Program-made: the position numbers and the translations under genes
In this document: positions 23,601-35,110 of the stretch, piece after piece
How the letters are laid out: the number at the start of each line of letters is the position of its first letter
Position numbering within the stretch: position 1 is the stretch's first letter
The notes under the pieces: model-generated
Databases searched by the model: none
Seen by the model: only the letters and a program-made list of their open reading frames with translations
What the model was told of the DNA's origin: nothing
Assembly (NCBI GenBank): GCA_032871835.1
Contig: CM065301.1
Location: 18,927,291 to 18,991,290 of the forward strand
From: Dipteronia dyeriana
Taxonomy: Eukaryota; Streptophyta; Magnoliopsida; Sapindales; Sapindaceae
Direction: 5' to 3'
DNA length: 64,000 nucleotides

Positions 23601-26600
23601 CGATTGCTATAATAATCGTTTTCTTTCAAGTTTCCATGAAGTTTAATATTCTGTTCAAACTGTTACCATGTTCATTTTTTATTTATTTACCTTTAAGATT
23701 AGATTCATTGTTCTGGTAATTATATTTTCATAAGCTTTTATGGAAGGATTATTAGTGTTGTGCTCCTTTGTTCGTTTTTTATTTATAGGGTGAGGCTGTC
23801 AATCAAGAATCAAGGGCTCAAAGCCTTCAAGGGAAACCTACCTAGGGTTATAAAACCCTACAAGTTTCATTGCTACCAAAGTTGTAGGATTCAACAGTTG
23901 TGCCCACTTTAGATTCTAGGGATTAGGAAAGGTTAGGGGAGTTGTGGAAATTTAAATCAAAAAGTTTATAAAGAGGCCTGATTTTTGCTGTTATCTTAAA
24001 TTCTCCCTTTTCTCTATTAGCTTGAGGTTTTTTTTTTTTTTTTTTCCAAAATACTTAGGGTGTGCGGTATCACTTCTTTTTTTCTGGATTTCGGAACTCA
24101 AAATTGTGAAATGACAGCAAGAAATTGATTTGATATTTTCAAAATTCAAAAATGCATTTGGTAGTGTTTCCAAGAATACTTGTATTTTAGCTTCACACAA
24201 CACAATATTGTTTTTATTGGTACAATATGTTTTGAAAATTTGCTTTCAACATATTGTACCAATAAAAACAATACTGTGTTGTGTGAAGTTAAAATACAAT
24301 TTAAATCAAATTGTTTAAATTAAATTGGTTGGTGAGTTTTCATATTTTCTTTTAGAAAAAAATATAATGGAAAGATAATTATAATTCATATTTTATAAAT
24401 CTTAAAGAAAGGTATATCTGTTTATAATCTAAAAGAAAGCATATATTCCGTGTATATAAGCTTTAATAGAAAATGGAGATTCATTTTAGTAGGTCCCATA
24501 CTCCCATTTGCCTTGTCATTATCAGTTTCCCAATCAGTGAAAACCAATACCAAACAAAGGAAACATCTATTTGACATTTCCGCTTTTCATTCATTAAAGG
24601 TGAAAAATGTGAGTCTGTTTTCCACCTATTTTTTCTACTGAATGCATAACAAACTTGTTTCATGTCTATTTTTAAATTTAAAAAAACAAAAAAGTAGCTT
24701 CCTAAAATTATAACAAACTTGACCTAGTTTTCTGCTTAATACCTATTTTACTTTATCTTTTTTGCCAATGCTGATTAAAGTTAACTTTCCAATTCTTTTA
24801 TTTTTAAATTAAAATTATATATAATTCAATCTCATTCCCTAATTGTGATAATCCCATTAATTTTTCTTACCTTGAGGCTTTTACTGGTTCAACCTTTTAG
24901 TTTAGATTTATATATATATATATTGTTGACAATTAATTATTATCACAACTTCACTCGATCAAGTTTAATTGTACAATTTATATTTTTATTATCAAATAAA
25001 ATCAGGTCTTGTTTCCAGAAACATTTCTCATATTTCTCTTAGGGCATGCAACTCTTGAAATTCTGCATGTTAATATTAATTAGTTAATGTGGATAGGGCC
25101 CTGTGATATAGATATACATAAATGAAAGTTTAGTTGCTCTTGTTCTTGACATAAGATTGTAACGTATGGCTGTTATGTGAATTTTATAAGTTTCAAGGGA
25201 GCTACTTCTATACTAATTTGTCAATTCATATTGCCATAGAAATCATATAAGGACTGAAGACATTGGGGGATATGTTGATTAGTAGACAGTTTTGCCAGCT
25301 TTTTATTCTTTCTTTCAATAGCCTATTTACTTGGTGTTATTTGTACAGGGTGACATGATACGAAGACGTGATGAATGGTCCAAGTGGATTCCTACTTCGT
25401 CAACAGCTCAAACTCCACAGGACCAACCTGTAGATAATGCTGCTGATTCTTCCGTGAATGGTGATGCCAATGGAGATTATACGAGGGAAACCTCTGAAGG
25501 AAATGTTGAATTTTTATCAGCTACTGGAAATTTGGTGAAGCACATACCAGCCAGTAGTGATAGTACAGAAGTAACACATAATAGTATCACAGAACATTGC
25601 AGTAAGTTTGTTCAACCTGATGATGGAAAACAAGGTACTGAAAATGGTGATTTGACAACATCAGTCTCTGAATCCGACATTGGTACCAGTTATGATATTT
25701 CCTGCCAAGACCAGTCACAAGTAGTTGAACCTGCAAGTTCTGGTGATCATGGTGCTGAAAAATTGGAGCCCTCATTAAATTTGGCGGCGCAGAATCTTAA
25801 TGATCTCTCTGATGATTTTGCAAATACGTTTATGCTTGATGAAGAACTAGAGATTGAGCAGAAGAAGATGAAGAAGGATGATCTTCCCACAGCCAGGAGG
25901 TACTGTCTTGGTTATTTTTCAGTTTCCTGTCTATACTGGAACTATTCTAATAAGCTTTTGGAAATCAAGAAATTTGGTATTACTAGTTTAATAGTACATG
26001 TGCTGAATGCAAATCCTTGGCTAGTAAAATGCTGTTTGATATAATATAATATTATACGCTTGATGCCTTGATCTAGCTTTGATAATAAATGGCTTATCAC
26101 TTTAGATTAATCTTGTGTATAACTGATACTAGAATTTGTTTGTGCATTGTGTAATAAAACCTTTTTTTTTTTAATTTCAATAAATTATCATCTTTTTTTG
26201 TGATAAAAACCGTATGCACTGGCTGTAAGTGCTGACTATATACTTGAATTTTTTATTGATTTTGTTGCCCAGGATTGATGATGAAGATGATGAGACACTT
26301 GTCAATGATCAAGATGTTCAGAGACTTGTAATTGTCACCCAGGTATGACCAATTTGCAGTAGATTTCTTTTGGCTTATTCAGCTTGTGAAATTCAAGGTG
26401 ATTCTCGTTATGATGCCTTAAAATTTGGGTTATCTTAGGAACCATATGAATGTTTACAAAACTAAAGCATCAAATTTTGCACTTTCACGTATTATAAGTA
26501 TTTTATCAAATATCTTCAATGCTATATGGCATGTATTATTTTTTCTTTTTACCATCATATTGGTTGTTATAGAGGAATTGGGTCTCTAATCATTGAGGAT

Positions 26601-29600
26601 AAATGAGGAGAAAGTGCAAAAAGTAAAATACACAAGTTGTCTGGAACGTTGACAATTCTTCACATATTACATAGTCCACCATTTTGGTGTAAGCCAGCTA
26701 TATTGTCCTCGTTACCTGGCTGATGTGGGGGATAATTTTTTCCCTGTGATCAAAAGTGAAATTTGGCTCTGATGGTCACCTGTTGGAAGAATTCAATTCA
26801 CAGAGTTGAAAATTTGGCAAATTGGACCATGCCGTTAATGATGTTGTTATCATATTTAGTATATGTAAAAAGACTTCTTAGCACTTAGGTTTTGGTTGTC
26901 TATATAAAGAGTATATAGAAATAAGGAAGCCTTCCAATTAAAAGGGAGAGATTCAATTTTCTTTTTCTTTTCTTTGTGGGTTATATTTTGTTTGTTTGTG
27001 ACAACTTTAGTCATTTTCATTGTAAACATTTTAAGAATTCATCAATAATTCACTAGTTTAGAGAAAGAATATGTGTGTGCTTGTTTGTTACAAACAGTTA
27101 CACGACACCACCCCCAACAAGCTGAAGCATTACTGGTAGGGCTGTAGGGGTGGGCATTGGATGGTTTGGTTTGATTTTCACTATAACCAAGCCAAACAGT
27201 TATTTAAACGCGGTAATGTAGAAACCAAACCAAACCCATAAAAACTGGTTTGGTTTTGCGGCTTAGGTTTAACCCTAATATAGTTTAATTTTGGTATTAT
27301 TTTATTTACGATTTTCTTTCAAGTTGTTCTGTCACTATTAACAAGTATAAGTTAAATTAATGTTATATTATTTTTTATTTAAACCAATATAAGAATATTT
27401 CTATAAGTTGCTAAACCTCATATATAAATCATCAATCTTAAGTTTAGGGTGCCCACCGATAATTACCGGTGTAAAGGATTGATTTCCATGTCAGCCATAT
27501 GTTAAGATGACCATGCATTGATTTCTCTAGAGGAACAAAAGATTTCAAACTTCCTACACTTAGAATTATGTGGTCACTAAGAACTCTTACCCTCCATGGT
27601 GAATTTTCATCCCCTTAAATAATCTTCCAGTAAAGAGAAAGAGTATATATGTGAACTTGTTTTAGTCATAGTTGCATGATTCTCCCCAACAACTGGAGCA
27701 TTCCTTGTGTAAAGGGTTGCATTCTGTCTCAGCCATGAGTTGTAAAATGACCATCCATTAAATCTCCAATGGCATGAAGAAAGATTTAGTTTGAACATCC
27801 TGTACTTAAAAGAGTTTTAACTCTTTATTCTCTACTGGCATCTGCTTGAATCCCATGAAGTCAATTTCATTATATGCTTAGTTTCCTGCTAAGTATGAAA
27901 GCTGTGTCTTGTTGAGTATTTATTATCATCCTCTGTGATACCGCTTTATCAGTCTGTACCCAACCACCCCAAAAATAATCTTCCAGTATTGAGAAAGAGT
28001 ACGTATGTTTGTCTGTTCGTGTCACAAATAATTTGCCTAAAGGAATCCTGGTGTATGTGAAAGATGGACATCAGTTATTTTCCAGTGGCATGAAGAAAGC
28101 TTTGGTTCGAACTTCCTTTATTTAAGAGTTATTTGTGGCAACTAACAACTGTAAAAGAATTTTTAAGGACTTAAAGAGGTGAGGATTCCAGGCATTGTTG
28201 GACAAAATTAGTGTGTGGTCTCCTTTTTGTGCTCCGATATCTTCAGAATTCGGAGATAACACTCTTTTTTTCATCCTTAATAATTGTGAAGCTGTAATTT
28301 TGTGATTTGATGAGTCGTTTAGTTTATTTTGCGTTCTTTTGTGGACTGGTATTAGGAGGTTATCTTCTAATTTTGTTCTATTTCTTATTGAGTCTGTGAT
28401 TGTACAGTTTTTACTCTTTATTTTATCTTTTTGGACAGCTTGCTTTCTTGTACATCTTTTCTTTACCTTTACTAAAAGTCTTTTGTTTGTTCTGATTAAA
28501 AAATAATAATAATGTAACACTTACCCTCCATCGGTGCCTGTTTAACTCCCTAAAATTAGTTTATTTATACACCCTGATAGGGCTTCTAACTCTTACCCTC
28601 CATTGGTGCCTGTTCGAATGCCTTAAAATTAGTTTAATTATACACTTAGTTTGCTGATAGGGCTTCTAATTATGTTTTGTTGGCTTATTAACCCAGAAAA
28701 CTGCATCAGCAGCATAGCTTAACGCCTTCACTGCAAATAATCAATAGAATAAAACGTTTTTTCGCTCTGCCGTGAGGTTATTGCATTCATGAATGCAAAC
28801 TGTATTCAAGTTCTTTACTCATGGATACAGTTCGTGGTTATTTCATTCATGGATACAGTTCCTTGTAGAATGTGGTTTTTGGAAAAATGGTATTGTTGTG
28901 GTGGAAGCAGGAAGGGTACGGTTCTTTGGGAATGTACTAGGATGGCTTTCTTTTTGGTGTTGTGGAATGAAAGGAACAAATAATCTTTAAGGATCACAGA
29001 GGTGAAAGGGTAGAGGTTTTATAGGATAAGATCAGATTGTTAGCTTCCCTATGGGCTTCTGTAACTTCTGACTTTAGGGATACTTCTCTTTTTTTCTTTA
29101 TTCGTAATTGTAAAGCAGTGTTGGCGTAAAAGTCTTGGCTAGGGGGTTCTTTTTGCGTCTTTAATTCTTTGTAGGGATTTTGTATGCCCTCCTCTTTTTG
29201 TCCTATGGGTTGTTTTTCCCACTTGTGGACTGCTTGTTCACACATGTATAACTTTTCAATTTGTTTATAAAATTTTGTTTACTATCAAAATAAGTTCTTG
29301 AATGTCTCATCATGTTTAATGCCTGCCTGCTGCAATCATTAAATGCTGACTTGCTCTTTTGTTTCTGCTGTGCAGAATAATTGGATGGTTGAAGAATCTG
29401 TAACTGCTGGTAAAGGATTGAAGTCTATTTCTAATGAGCTTGCTTCTGCAATAAATGATGGTCTTTATTTCTATGAGCAGGTGGAGATGCCTATATTCTT
29501 TATTTGCTGCAATTTATTGCCAACAATATGTTTTCACTGTTCACATTCACTTAAGATTCTTGACCATAGTAAATTCTTGAACTTGATTGCCATGGGCAGG

Positions 29601-32600
29601 AGCTTAAAACTAAGAGATTTAATCGCAGAAAGAATATTTCAAGTTTTGAGAATAAAGATGGAAACTCCAGGTATTCAGGCAATGGTTTAGTAGGAGTATC
29701 AAATTCAAAAGCAGGTGAAAATTCTGCTGCAAGCAGTGGCCATGAAGAGTCTGGAAGCGCTAGTTCCCGCAGGAAGCAAAATAAAGGTTTCCATAGGCAA
29801 CAATCTTCACTTAAGCAGAGATTTTTCTCCAGCAACTTTAGAAACCACGGAACTGGTCGAAATCTTGGAATTATATCAGAAAGTCCACCTAGTAATTCAG
29901 TTGGATATTTCTTTGGCTCTACTCCTCCAGAAAACCATGGGTTAGTTGAAAGCGACTGTTGATTATGCTTTAATAACATAGTGGAATTATTTATTCAACC
30001 AAAACACCTTCGGCATTTTACTACCACTATTTCATTTTCTAATAGTACAATTTTAGGTTCATTGTTTTCAATTCAAATATGTTGTGTCCAATATGCTAAC
30101 AGAATGATGTCTTGTTTCATAAGCTTTTTGGTCTTACTAAGCTGACATTCTACAAATCTGAATCTTACAGGCTAAGGCCTTCAAAATTGAGTGTTTCACC
30201 TCATGGTGTTCTTTCAGGGATTAGTCCCCCTGTGGGCTCCCTGCCAAAATCATTTCCACCATTTCAGCATCCAAGTCATCAGCTGTTAGAAGAAAATGGT
30301 TTCAAACAGCAGAAGTAAGGACATGCTGAATTTTTGTGCACTTTTTTTTTTCTTCTGTTTTATGATGAAATATACATAATATGTAATAGTTGGCTGACCT
30401 AGTTATTTTGTTTTGAAGGTACTTGAAATTCCGTAACCGCTGCTTAAATGAGAGGAAGAAGTTAGGGATTGGTTGCAGTGAGGTTGACTTCACCTTCAAA
30501 CTTTCTGTCTAGATGATTTAACTGTGTTTCTCAAAATAAATAAATAAAAGATGAAGTAATTATGTGTTGCATAATTGTAATTGTTTGTGCATAGGGAAGT
30601 TTCGCTTTGAGATGTGATTTTTTCATATAACACCTTTTCCAAATCTTATTCACTCTTGATCTTGCTGATCTATTCCCCCTTTAAGTGAGATAAGAATTAT
30701 ATGATCTTTCGTTTATATTTTCTCCCTTCTCCCCCTTCTTTTGACCAAATCATTAATAAGAGGAAGCAATAGTGCATGTTACCTTGAGCTAACAAGTTTA
30801 TTAATTGGGTAAAAAAAATTATGAAAAATAAATTCAGATACAGGATGATGCTAGATTTTATGTTGTAATTGGTTTTACTGTTTGATCATCTATGATATGC
30901 TAATTTGGGGATAGATATTTTTTTTTTACTTTGATTCACATCTAGCTGCTTAATGTCATTGTTTGAAAAAAAAAAATCACCTAGATTTACAATTTCAAAA
31001 TTCAAATTGTTTCCCTTATTTTTACATGTATATACAAGGGAAGAGGCTTGTTTGAAATCCTTCATTTATCTGACTTTTCAAATATTTGAATTTCATGTCT
31101 CTATTGTCTCTAGCTGCAGAGGTGTTTGCTTGTTATATTATTGAATCATTTCTATCATTTACATGCAGGAAATGAACACGCTGTACAGATTTTGGTCATA
31201 TTTCCTAAGAGATATGTTCATTCCTTCTATGTATAATGAGTTCCAGAAATTCGCTCTTGAAGATGCAGCTGCTAATTACATTTATGGAATAGAGTGTCTT
31301 TTCAGGTTTTATAGGTCAGTAAATATGTTTCTTTGACTTCATGGGGAATGAAGCCAATCCTGAAATTGTGGATCTGCTTTGACCCTTAATTTTCTTTGAC
31401 TTAAATTAGTGTCCTTCCCAATGATTTTTTGTCTGCTTAGTGAGTGCAAATGATACTACTTTTTTACCTTGATTTGATGCATAACATAATTCGAGATTCA
31501 TATTTCTTTCAGTTATGGCTTGGAGAAAGAGTACCGAGAGGACCTCTATAAGGACTTCGAACAGCTCACTCTTGACTTTTATCTCAAAGGCAATCTTTAT
31601 GGCCTTGAAAAATACTGGTATCTACTTTGCACGTTTCTCTTTATGTTATTGAGATGCATAATTATTACGTATAAGTGCAAGAGCAATCTGCTACTATGGT
31701 TCATAAAGTTTTCCATATTTGCCTTCATGTAATGTGTTTGTGGCCTTGTTTAGCCAAAATAGACGGAATATGTTTTAATATAGTTAGGACTTGGGCACTC
31801 CTGATTGGTTACTGTTAGGTAACCATTGGACTCAACAACTTAAGCCGTAATTTTTAGGCACTCTTAACTGTACATTAGTCCAACATGATCGTTACTTGTG
31901 TTTTATTGTTCAATGTTTGTAGTACTTTAGGTGCCATTGAGATTCACTCTAGTATGGGATTTAGATTTGAAGTTTATTAGTTAATTTCTTTTATTGGTTT
32001 TTTTTTTTTTTTGGAATATATATCCTTCCCGATGGCTAAAATAATGGAGTTGTGATTTGGTCACCAAATAGGTGTCATCATTTCATCATTATTCAGTGGC
32101 CTTGTGCCATAGTTGTCAGTAATCTGTTGTTTGGGTTTGTCTGATATGTGCTCCATGTTCTGTGAAGTTCCCATACTTGGGGATTATTGATATTGGAATG
32201 CTTGTTTTCATAACACACTAATAACGATGAATCATAGATGTACTCTTATGCAATTAGAATAGATGCTTAACCTTTGCATCTCAACTTTGCATACTGTCTT
32301 GATGAAAGTCCGGCATAATTATATGATATTTTCCTTTATTTGTTATTGGGTTTTACTTGGGATAAATCATATATTTTCCTCCATATTACTTGTATGCATT
32401 TGGAATCTCACATATCTACTGTGGACTACTGATTGCATTTTTTGTTTCTCAAGTCAAAAGAAGTGAAAACTGACAATATAGGAAAGACCATAACAGCTTC
32501 TTTTAGGAAATAGATACTATTAGTGTTTGAAGAAGGGGCCTTCTTGCCACTTTAATATGTTTTTGTAATCAGATTTGCTAATGTACTTTCTTAGGGCGTT

Positions 32601-32769
32601 CCATCATTATCGAGGGAGACGGGACCAGAAAGAACCACTAAAGAAACATCCGGAATTGGAAAGGTTGCTCAAGGAAGAATATCGGAGCATAGAAGATTTC
32701 CGTGCAAAAGAGAGAAATAACAGTACGAAAGAAGACGGCCTTTCGGCTGTAGCAATTCCTTCCCAGTAG
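20643..32769 (+). CDS. LARP1: La-related protein 1 (LARP1-type)
   Basis: RNA-binding protein that in plants and animals controls translation and stability of 5'TOP-type and other mRNAs, in the cytoplasm. By-eye exons: 20643-20846, 21519-22056, 22219-22381, 22793-22883, 23091-23162, 25349-25899, 26273-26342, 29376-29480, 29600-29940, 30171-30314, 30419-30482, 31169-31314, 31513-31617, 32595-32769. All introns are GT-AG and phases agree, giving 2769 nt, 922 aa plus stop. The N-terminus is Pro/Gly-rich (about 70-285). The La motif (about 285-372) contains [23 protein letters not shown] and [14 protein letters not shown]. An acidic, Ser-rich linker follows. The C-terminal DM15 cap-binding repeats (about 750-872) include [33 protein letters not shown] and [20 protein letters not shown]. 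The start is the ATG of MAENEGADD; an in-frame ATG two codons upstream (20637) is equally possible, and a third at 20580 is less likely. No lesion was seen. Confidence 0.92.
24179..24300. repeat. Fold-back (hairpin) element in LARP1 intron 5
   Basis: Two arms of about 53 bp, 24179-24231 and 24246-24300, are nearly perfect reverse complements (phrases CTTCACACAACACAATATTG and TTTTTATTGGTACAATATGT in the left arm) separated by about 15 bp. The flanks (24140-24178) carry TTTGGTAGTGTTTCCAAG, which resembles the termini of small MITEs, but no matching right flank was found. In LARP1 pre-mRNA it would form a long stem-loop. Confidence 0.85.
27060..28130 (+). repeat. Three diverged copies of one unit in LARP1 intron 7
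   Basis: A unit marked by AGAGAAAGA(A/G)TA-GT, then CCCCAACAA-CTG-AGCATT, GTGTAAAGG, CAGCCAT and (G)GCATGAAGAAAG appears at about 27060-27560 (copy A, interrupted), 27627-27800 (copy B) and 27985-28115 (copy C). Copy B and copy C both start with AATAATCTTCCAGTA. The copies are 15-30 percent diverged by eye. They are noncoding. Confidence 0.65.
27139..27466. mobile_element. hAT-like MITE inserted in intron repeat copy A, tentative
   Basis: About 325 bp interrupt copy A of the intron repeat between GCATTACTGG and TGTAAAGG. The insert begins TAGGGGTGGGCATTGG (about 27146) and its other end reads GTGCCCACCGATA, so GGTGGGCA is present at both ends in inverse orientation. Repeated GGTTTGGTTT and AACCAAACC phrases follow the left end. 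This matches short non-autonomous hAT elements. No target duplication was identified. Confidence 0.5.
28140..28515 (+). pseudogene. L1-type LINE 3' remnant (copy 1) in LARP1 intron 7
   Basis: Plus-strand translation is collinear with the second remnant at 28880-29270: an F-K-D-L/H-R-G start, then a stretch ending in a serine-rich [17 protein letters not shown] segment and a long hydrophobic tail. It ends in ATTAAAAAATAATAATAATG, the kind of simple A-rich tail left by plant L1 elements. Stops interrupt the frame. The minus-strand ORF over it (28122-28520) is not believed. Confidence 0.5.
28520..28670 (+). repeat. Local tandem duplication, about 75 bp, intron 7
   Basis: CTTACCCTCCATCGGTGCCTG ... 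GATAGGGCTTCTAA (from about 28520) is repeated directly from about 28592 with TTGGTGCCTGTTCGAATGCC and an 8-bp insertion. The first half of the phrase is split here; each copy ends at AGGGCTTCTAA. Confidence 0.8.
28880..29275 (+). pseudogene. L1-type LINE ORF2 C-terminal remnant (copy 2) in intron 7
   Basis: The plus frame around 28900-28985 reads [20 protein letters not shown], close to the zf-RVT tail of plant L1 ORF2 proteins (a W-x-x-x-x-x-A-x-x-W-x-x-W-x-E-R-N pattern, here with F/V substitutions). It continues after a stop as ITEVKG and a segment resembling copy 1. The end is a CT/T-rich tail into 29275. It is a 5'-truncated, dead LINE insertion in the LARP1 sense direction. Confidence 0.6.
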
Positions 32770-33105
32770 CATTGAAATAATGATGATAGAAATTTTGAAA
32801 ATCAATCCTGATTACTTAACAAGGGAGCTGGAGATGGCAGCCTATGCATTGTTTTGGAAGCCAATGGATTTTTGTTTTTGTAAATTATACATATTGGGGG
32901 AAAAGTTTTCATCTCTGGGCTGCTGACTGTTGAGGTTTTTGTTAGTGTTCTAGTTTATCTTTAGCTCCCTAATTTATTTTAATTTCTATTTTCGTTATTT
33001 CGAAGTTGTCTGCAAGCTTGGAGAGGTGTTTGTGTTTTTACCCCCAAATTGTAACTTGTACATAAAGAACTCGAACCAAAAAAAAAAAAAAAAAAAAAAA
33101 AAGTA
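32770..33105 (+). other. LARP1 3'UTR and genomic poly(A) run
   Basis: Following the LARP1 stop there are about 310 bp of T-rich sequence typical of a plant 3'UTR (TTGTAA motifs, GTAACTTGTACATAAAG near 33050). A run of about 24 A occurs at 33079-33102, right where poly(A) addition would be expected. Confidence 0.6.
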
Positions 33106-33393
33106 GTAGTAGGAACTCTGTGAAAATGAACAATAAGAGATTAAATTTTGAACTTTTTTTTATTTGTTCTTGTAATAGTTAATTAATTTTTACAATTTTG
33201 AAGAAGAGCGTTGTGACTTGTGGGTTGCTAACTGTTGGATGGAAGGATGGATTAATTATATAAGTGTAGTTGGGGAACTGAGGATCAAGTCTTTTCCTAT
33301 ATTAAAGTCAATTTAGCTATAATACCCACTGCTGTTTTTGATTAGTTGAACCAGATAAGTATAGTGTGATAGTTATTGTATTTAGAGAGAAAA

Positions 33394-34153
33394 TAAAAAA
33401 TAACCACAGCTATTATGGAAATTTTGATTTTAACCACATACGAAAATTTATTTGATAATAGTCATTTTAAAATAAAAAAACAGTGTATGTCCATAAAGTA
33501 CAAAAATATCTGTTGATTTGATTTTTTCTTTAAAATTGAAAAAAAAAAACTTGAAATCATAATTAAAATCTGAAACCAAACTTGAAATCACGGTTAGGAA
33601 CTTGAAACTTGAAATCTTGTTTTAAAGTTTGAAATTTTGAAACTTGAAATCACGGTTAGGAACTTGAAACTTGAAATTTTGACTAAATTGAAAGTTGAAA
33701 CTTGAAATGTTTTGGGTTTTAAAGTTTTCGTTTTCAAATTTTAAAACTTGAAATCTTGCTTAAATTGAAATGTTGAAACTTGAAATCTTCTAAATTGAAA
33801 TGTTCTGGGTTTTTAGTATTTCATTTTCTTTTCTTTTTTTTTGCAGATCTAATCGCCAGGAGCTCGACGACGTTACTGGACGGTCGTGAAGCCCAGACGA
33901 CGGCACTCCGGCAAGCCGTCGACGACGTGTGAGAAAAGAAGGAAAGGAGAGAAAGAGAAGTGAGTGAAAGAGAGAGAAAGAAGAGAGAGAGGAGGCCGGC
34001 GACGGTCGAGAGAGATCGGGGAGAGAAGAAAGGAGAAAAAAAAATAGAAAATTTTTAGAAATGGTTTTTATATGGGTTAACAAAGTGGCTATTAACAAAT
34101 AAATTTTCATATAGCTAAAAATAAAAATTTTATAATAGTTATTGTTATTTTTA
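33394..34153. mobile_element. Small inverted-repeat element between the two genes
   Basis: About 70 bp at the left end (33394-33475: AAAAAATAACCACAGCTATT ... GAAAATTTATTTGATAATAG) is matched in reverse complement at the right end (about 34080-34153: GAAAATTTATTTGTTAATAGC on the opposite strand, split at 20). The identity is around 75 percent by eye. Inside are a minisatellite and a GC-rich, GAGA-rich block (33850-34030). No transposase is present. Target duplication was not found. Confidence 0.6.
33540..33800 (+). repeat. Minisatellite of GAAACTTGAAAT units
   Basis: Degenerate direct repeats of (TT)GAAACTTGAAATC, with a longer period of about 62 bp in the middle (two copies of CACGGTTAGGAACTTGAAAC). 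It lies inside the inverted-repeat element and has no coding capacity. Confidence 0.8.
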
Positions 34154-35110
34154 ACGATTTCCACTTGTTTTTATTAGATTAGCTGAATCAGTATAATTAA
34201 TAGCCGGTAAATTTAGGTTTGGAAAGTTTCCTATTATATATATATATCAACTGTCCTCTTACAGAAAATATGAATGTCCACCAACCCTTCAGGATCAAAT
34301 TTGCTCTCACAGTCGTACATTAGTTCACCTTTGGGACCACTAAACACTTATACCTCGTTTATGGCGTGACTTTGGACCCTGCATCGTAAGTCTAAGTCAA
34401 GGAACTAATCGTATCACAGGCAATGCGCCCCTGATTATAATTTCTTGTTTTTATTTTAAAATTCTATTATTTTATAATAATATAATTATTTTTATAACAT
34501 TTTATTCTTTTTTTTAAGCAAGTAGCAATTATATGATAAAACTGAAACTGATACCACCAAGCCAAGAGAACCAAAATGATGAGCGAAATACAAATCAAAA
34601 CAAATATGACCAGATTTATAATTTAAAACAAATTTTAATAACATACTACATCAAATCATAAAACGAAAAAGCAATTATAAGAGTACCCAAGTTGAAATGC
34701 CTTCCTTAATTTGTACAACAATTTTCAGAACGGAATTTTCAATTCAAGTTTTTAGTTAGGTAAATTATCTGATATCAAAAAGACTCGGCTTATTATCATA
34801 ATAAATTTTGCACTCGACAGTTGACAACGCCATTCAAACCCTTAGTCTTGCAATCAAATGCCCAAATGCCTCACATTAACAAAGGACAAACCAGTAGTTT
34901 CATGTCCCCGCAATATCCAAAAGCCAAAAAGCCAAGTCATCACAAAAGAAATTCCAAGGCATAATAAGGGGCACTGCTAAAACTGGGATATACTACCAGC
35001 AAAGGTATGGGCCACTACTAGTTTCGGCACCTTTGCATGCCCGTTCCAACGACTATATACAGACTGAGAAAACTTGTTTTTGAAAACACAGAAAACGCGG
35101 CTCACAGGCC
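34154..35110. other. Intergenic, with AGO4 3'UTR at its right side
   Basis: No gene seen. 34154-34700 is AT-rich intergenic DNA. The last few hundred bases before 35111 are the likely 3'UTR of the minus-strand AGO4-type gene, including an (A)ATAA-rich region on the minus strand between about 34600 and 34850; the exact poly(A) site was not fixed. Confidence 0.5.

Noticed and set aside
28122..28520. Minus-strand 132-codon ORF in LARP1 intron 7
   Set aside because: It is antisense to a LINE remnant whose plus-strand tail matches the second remnant nearby.
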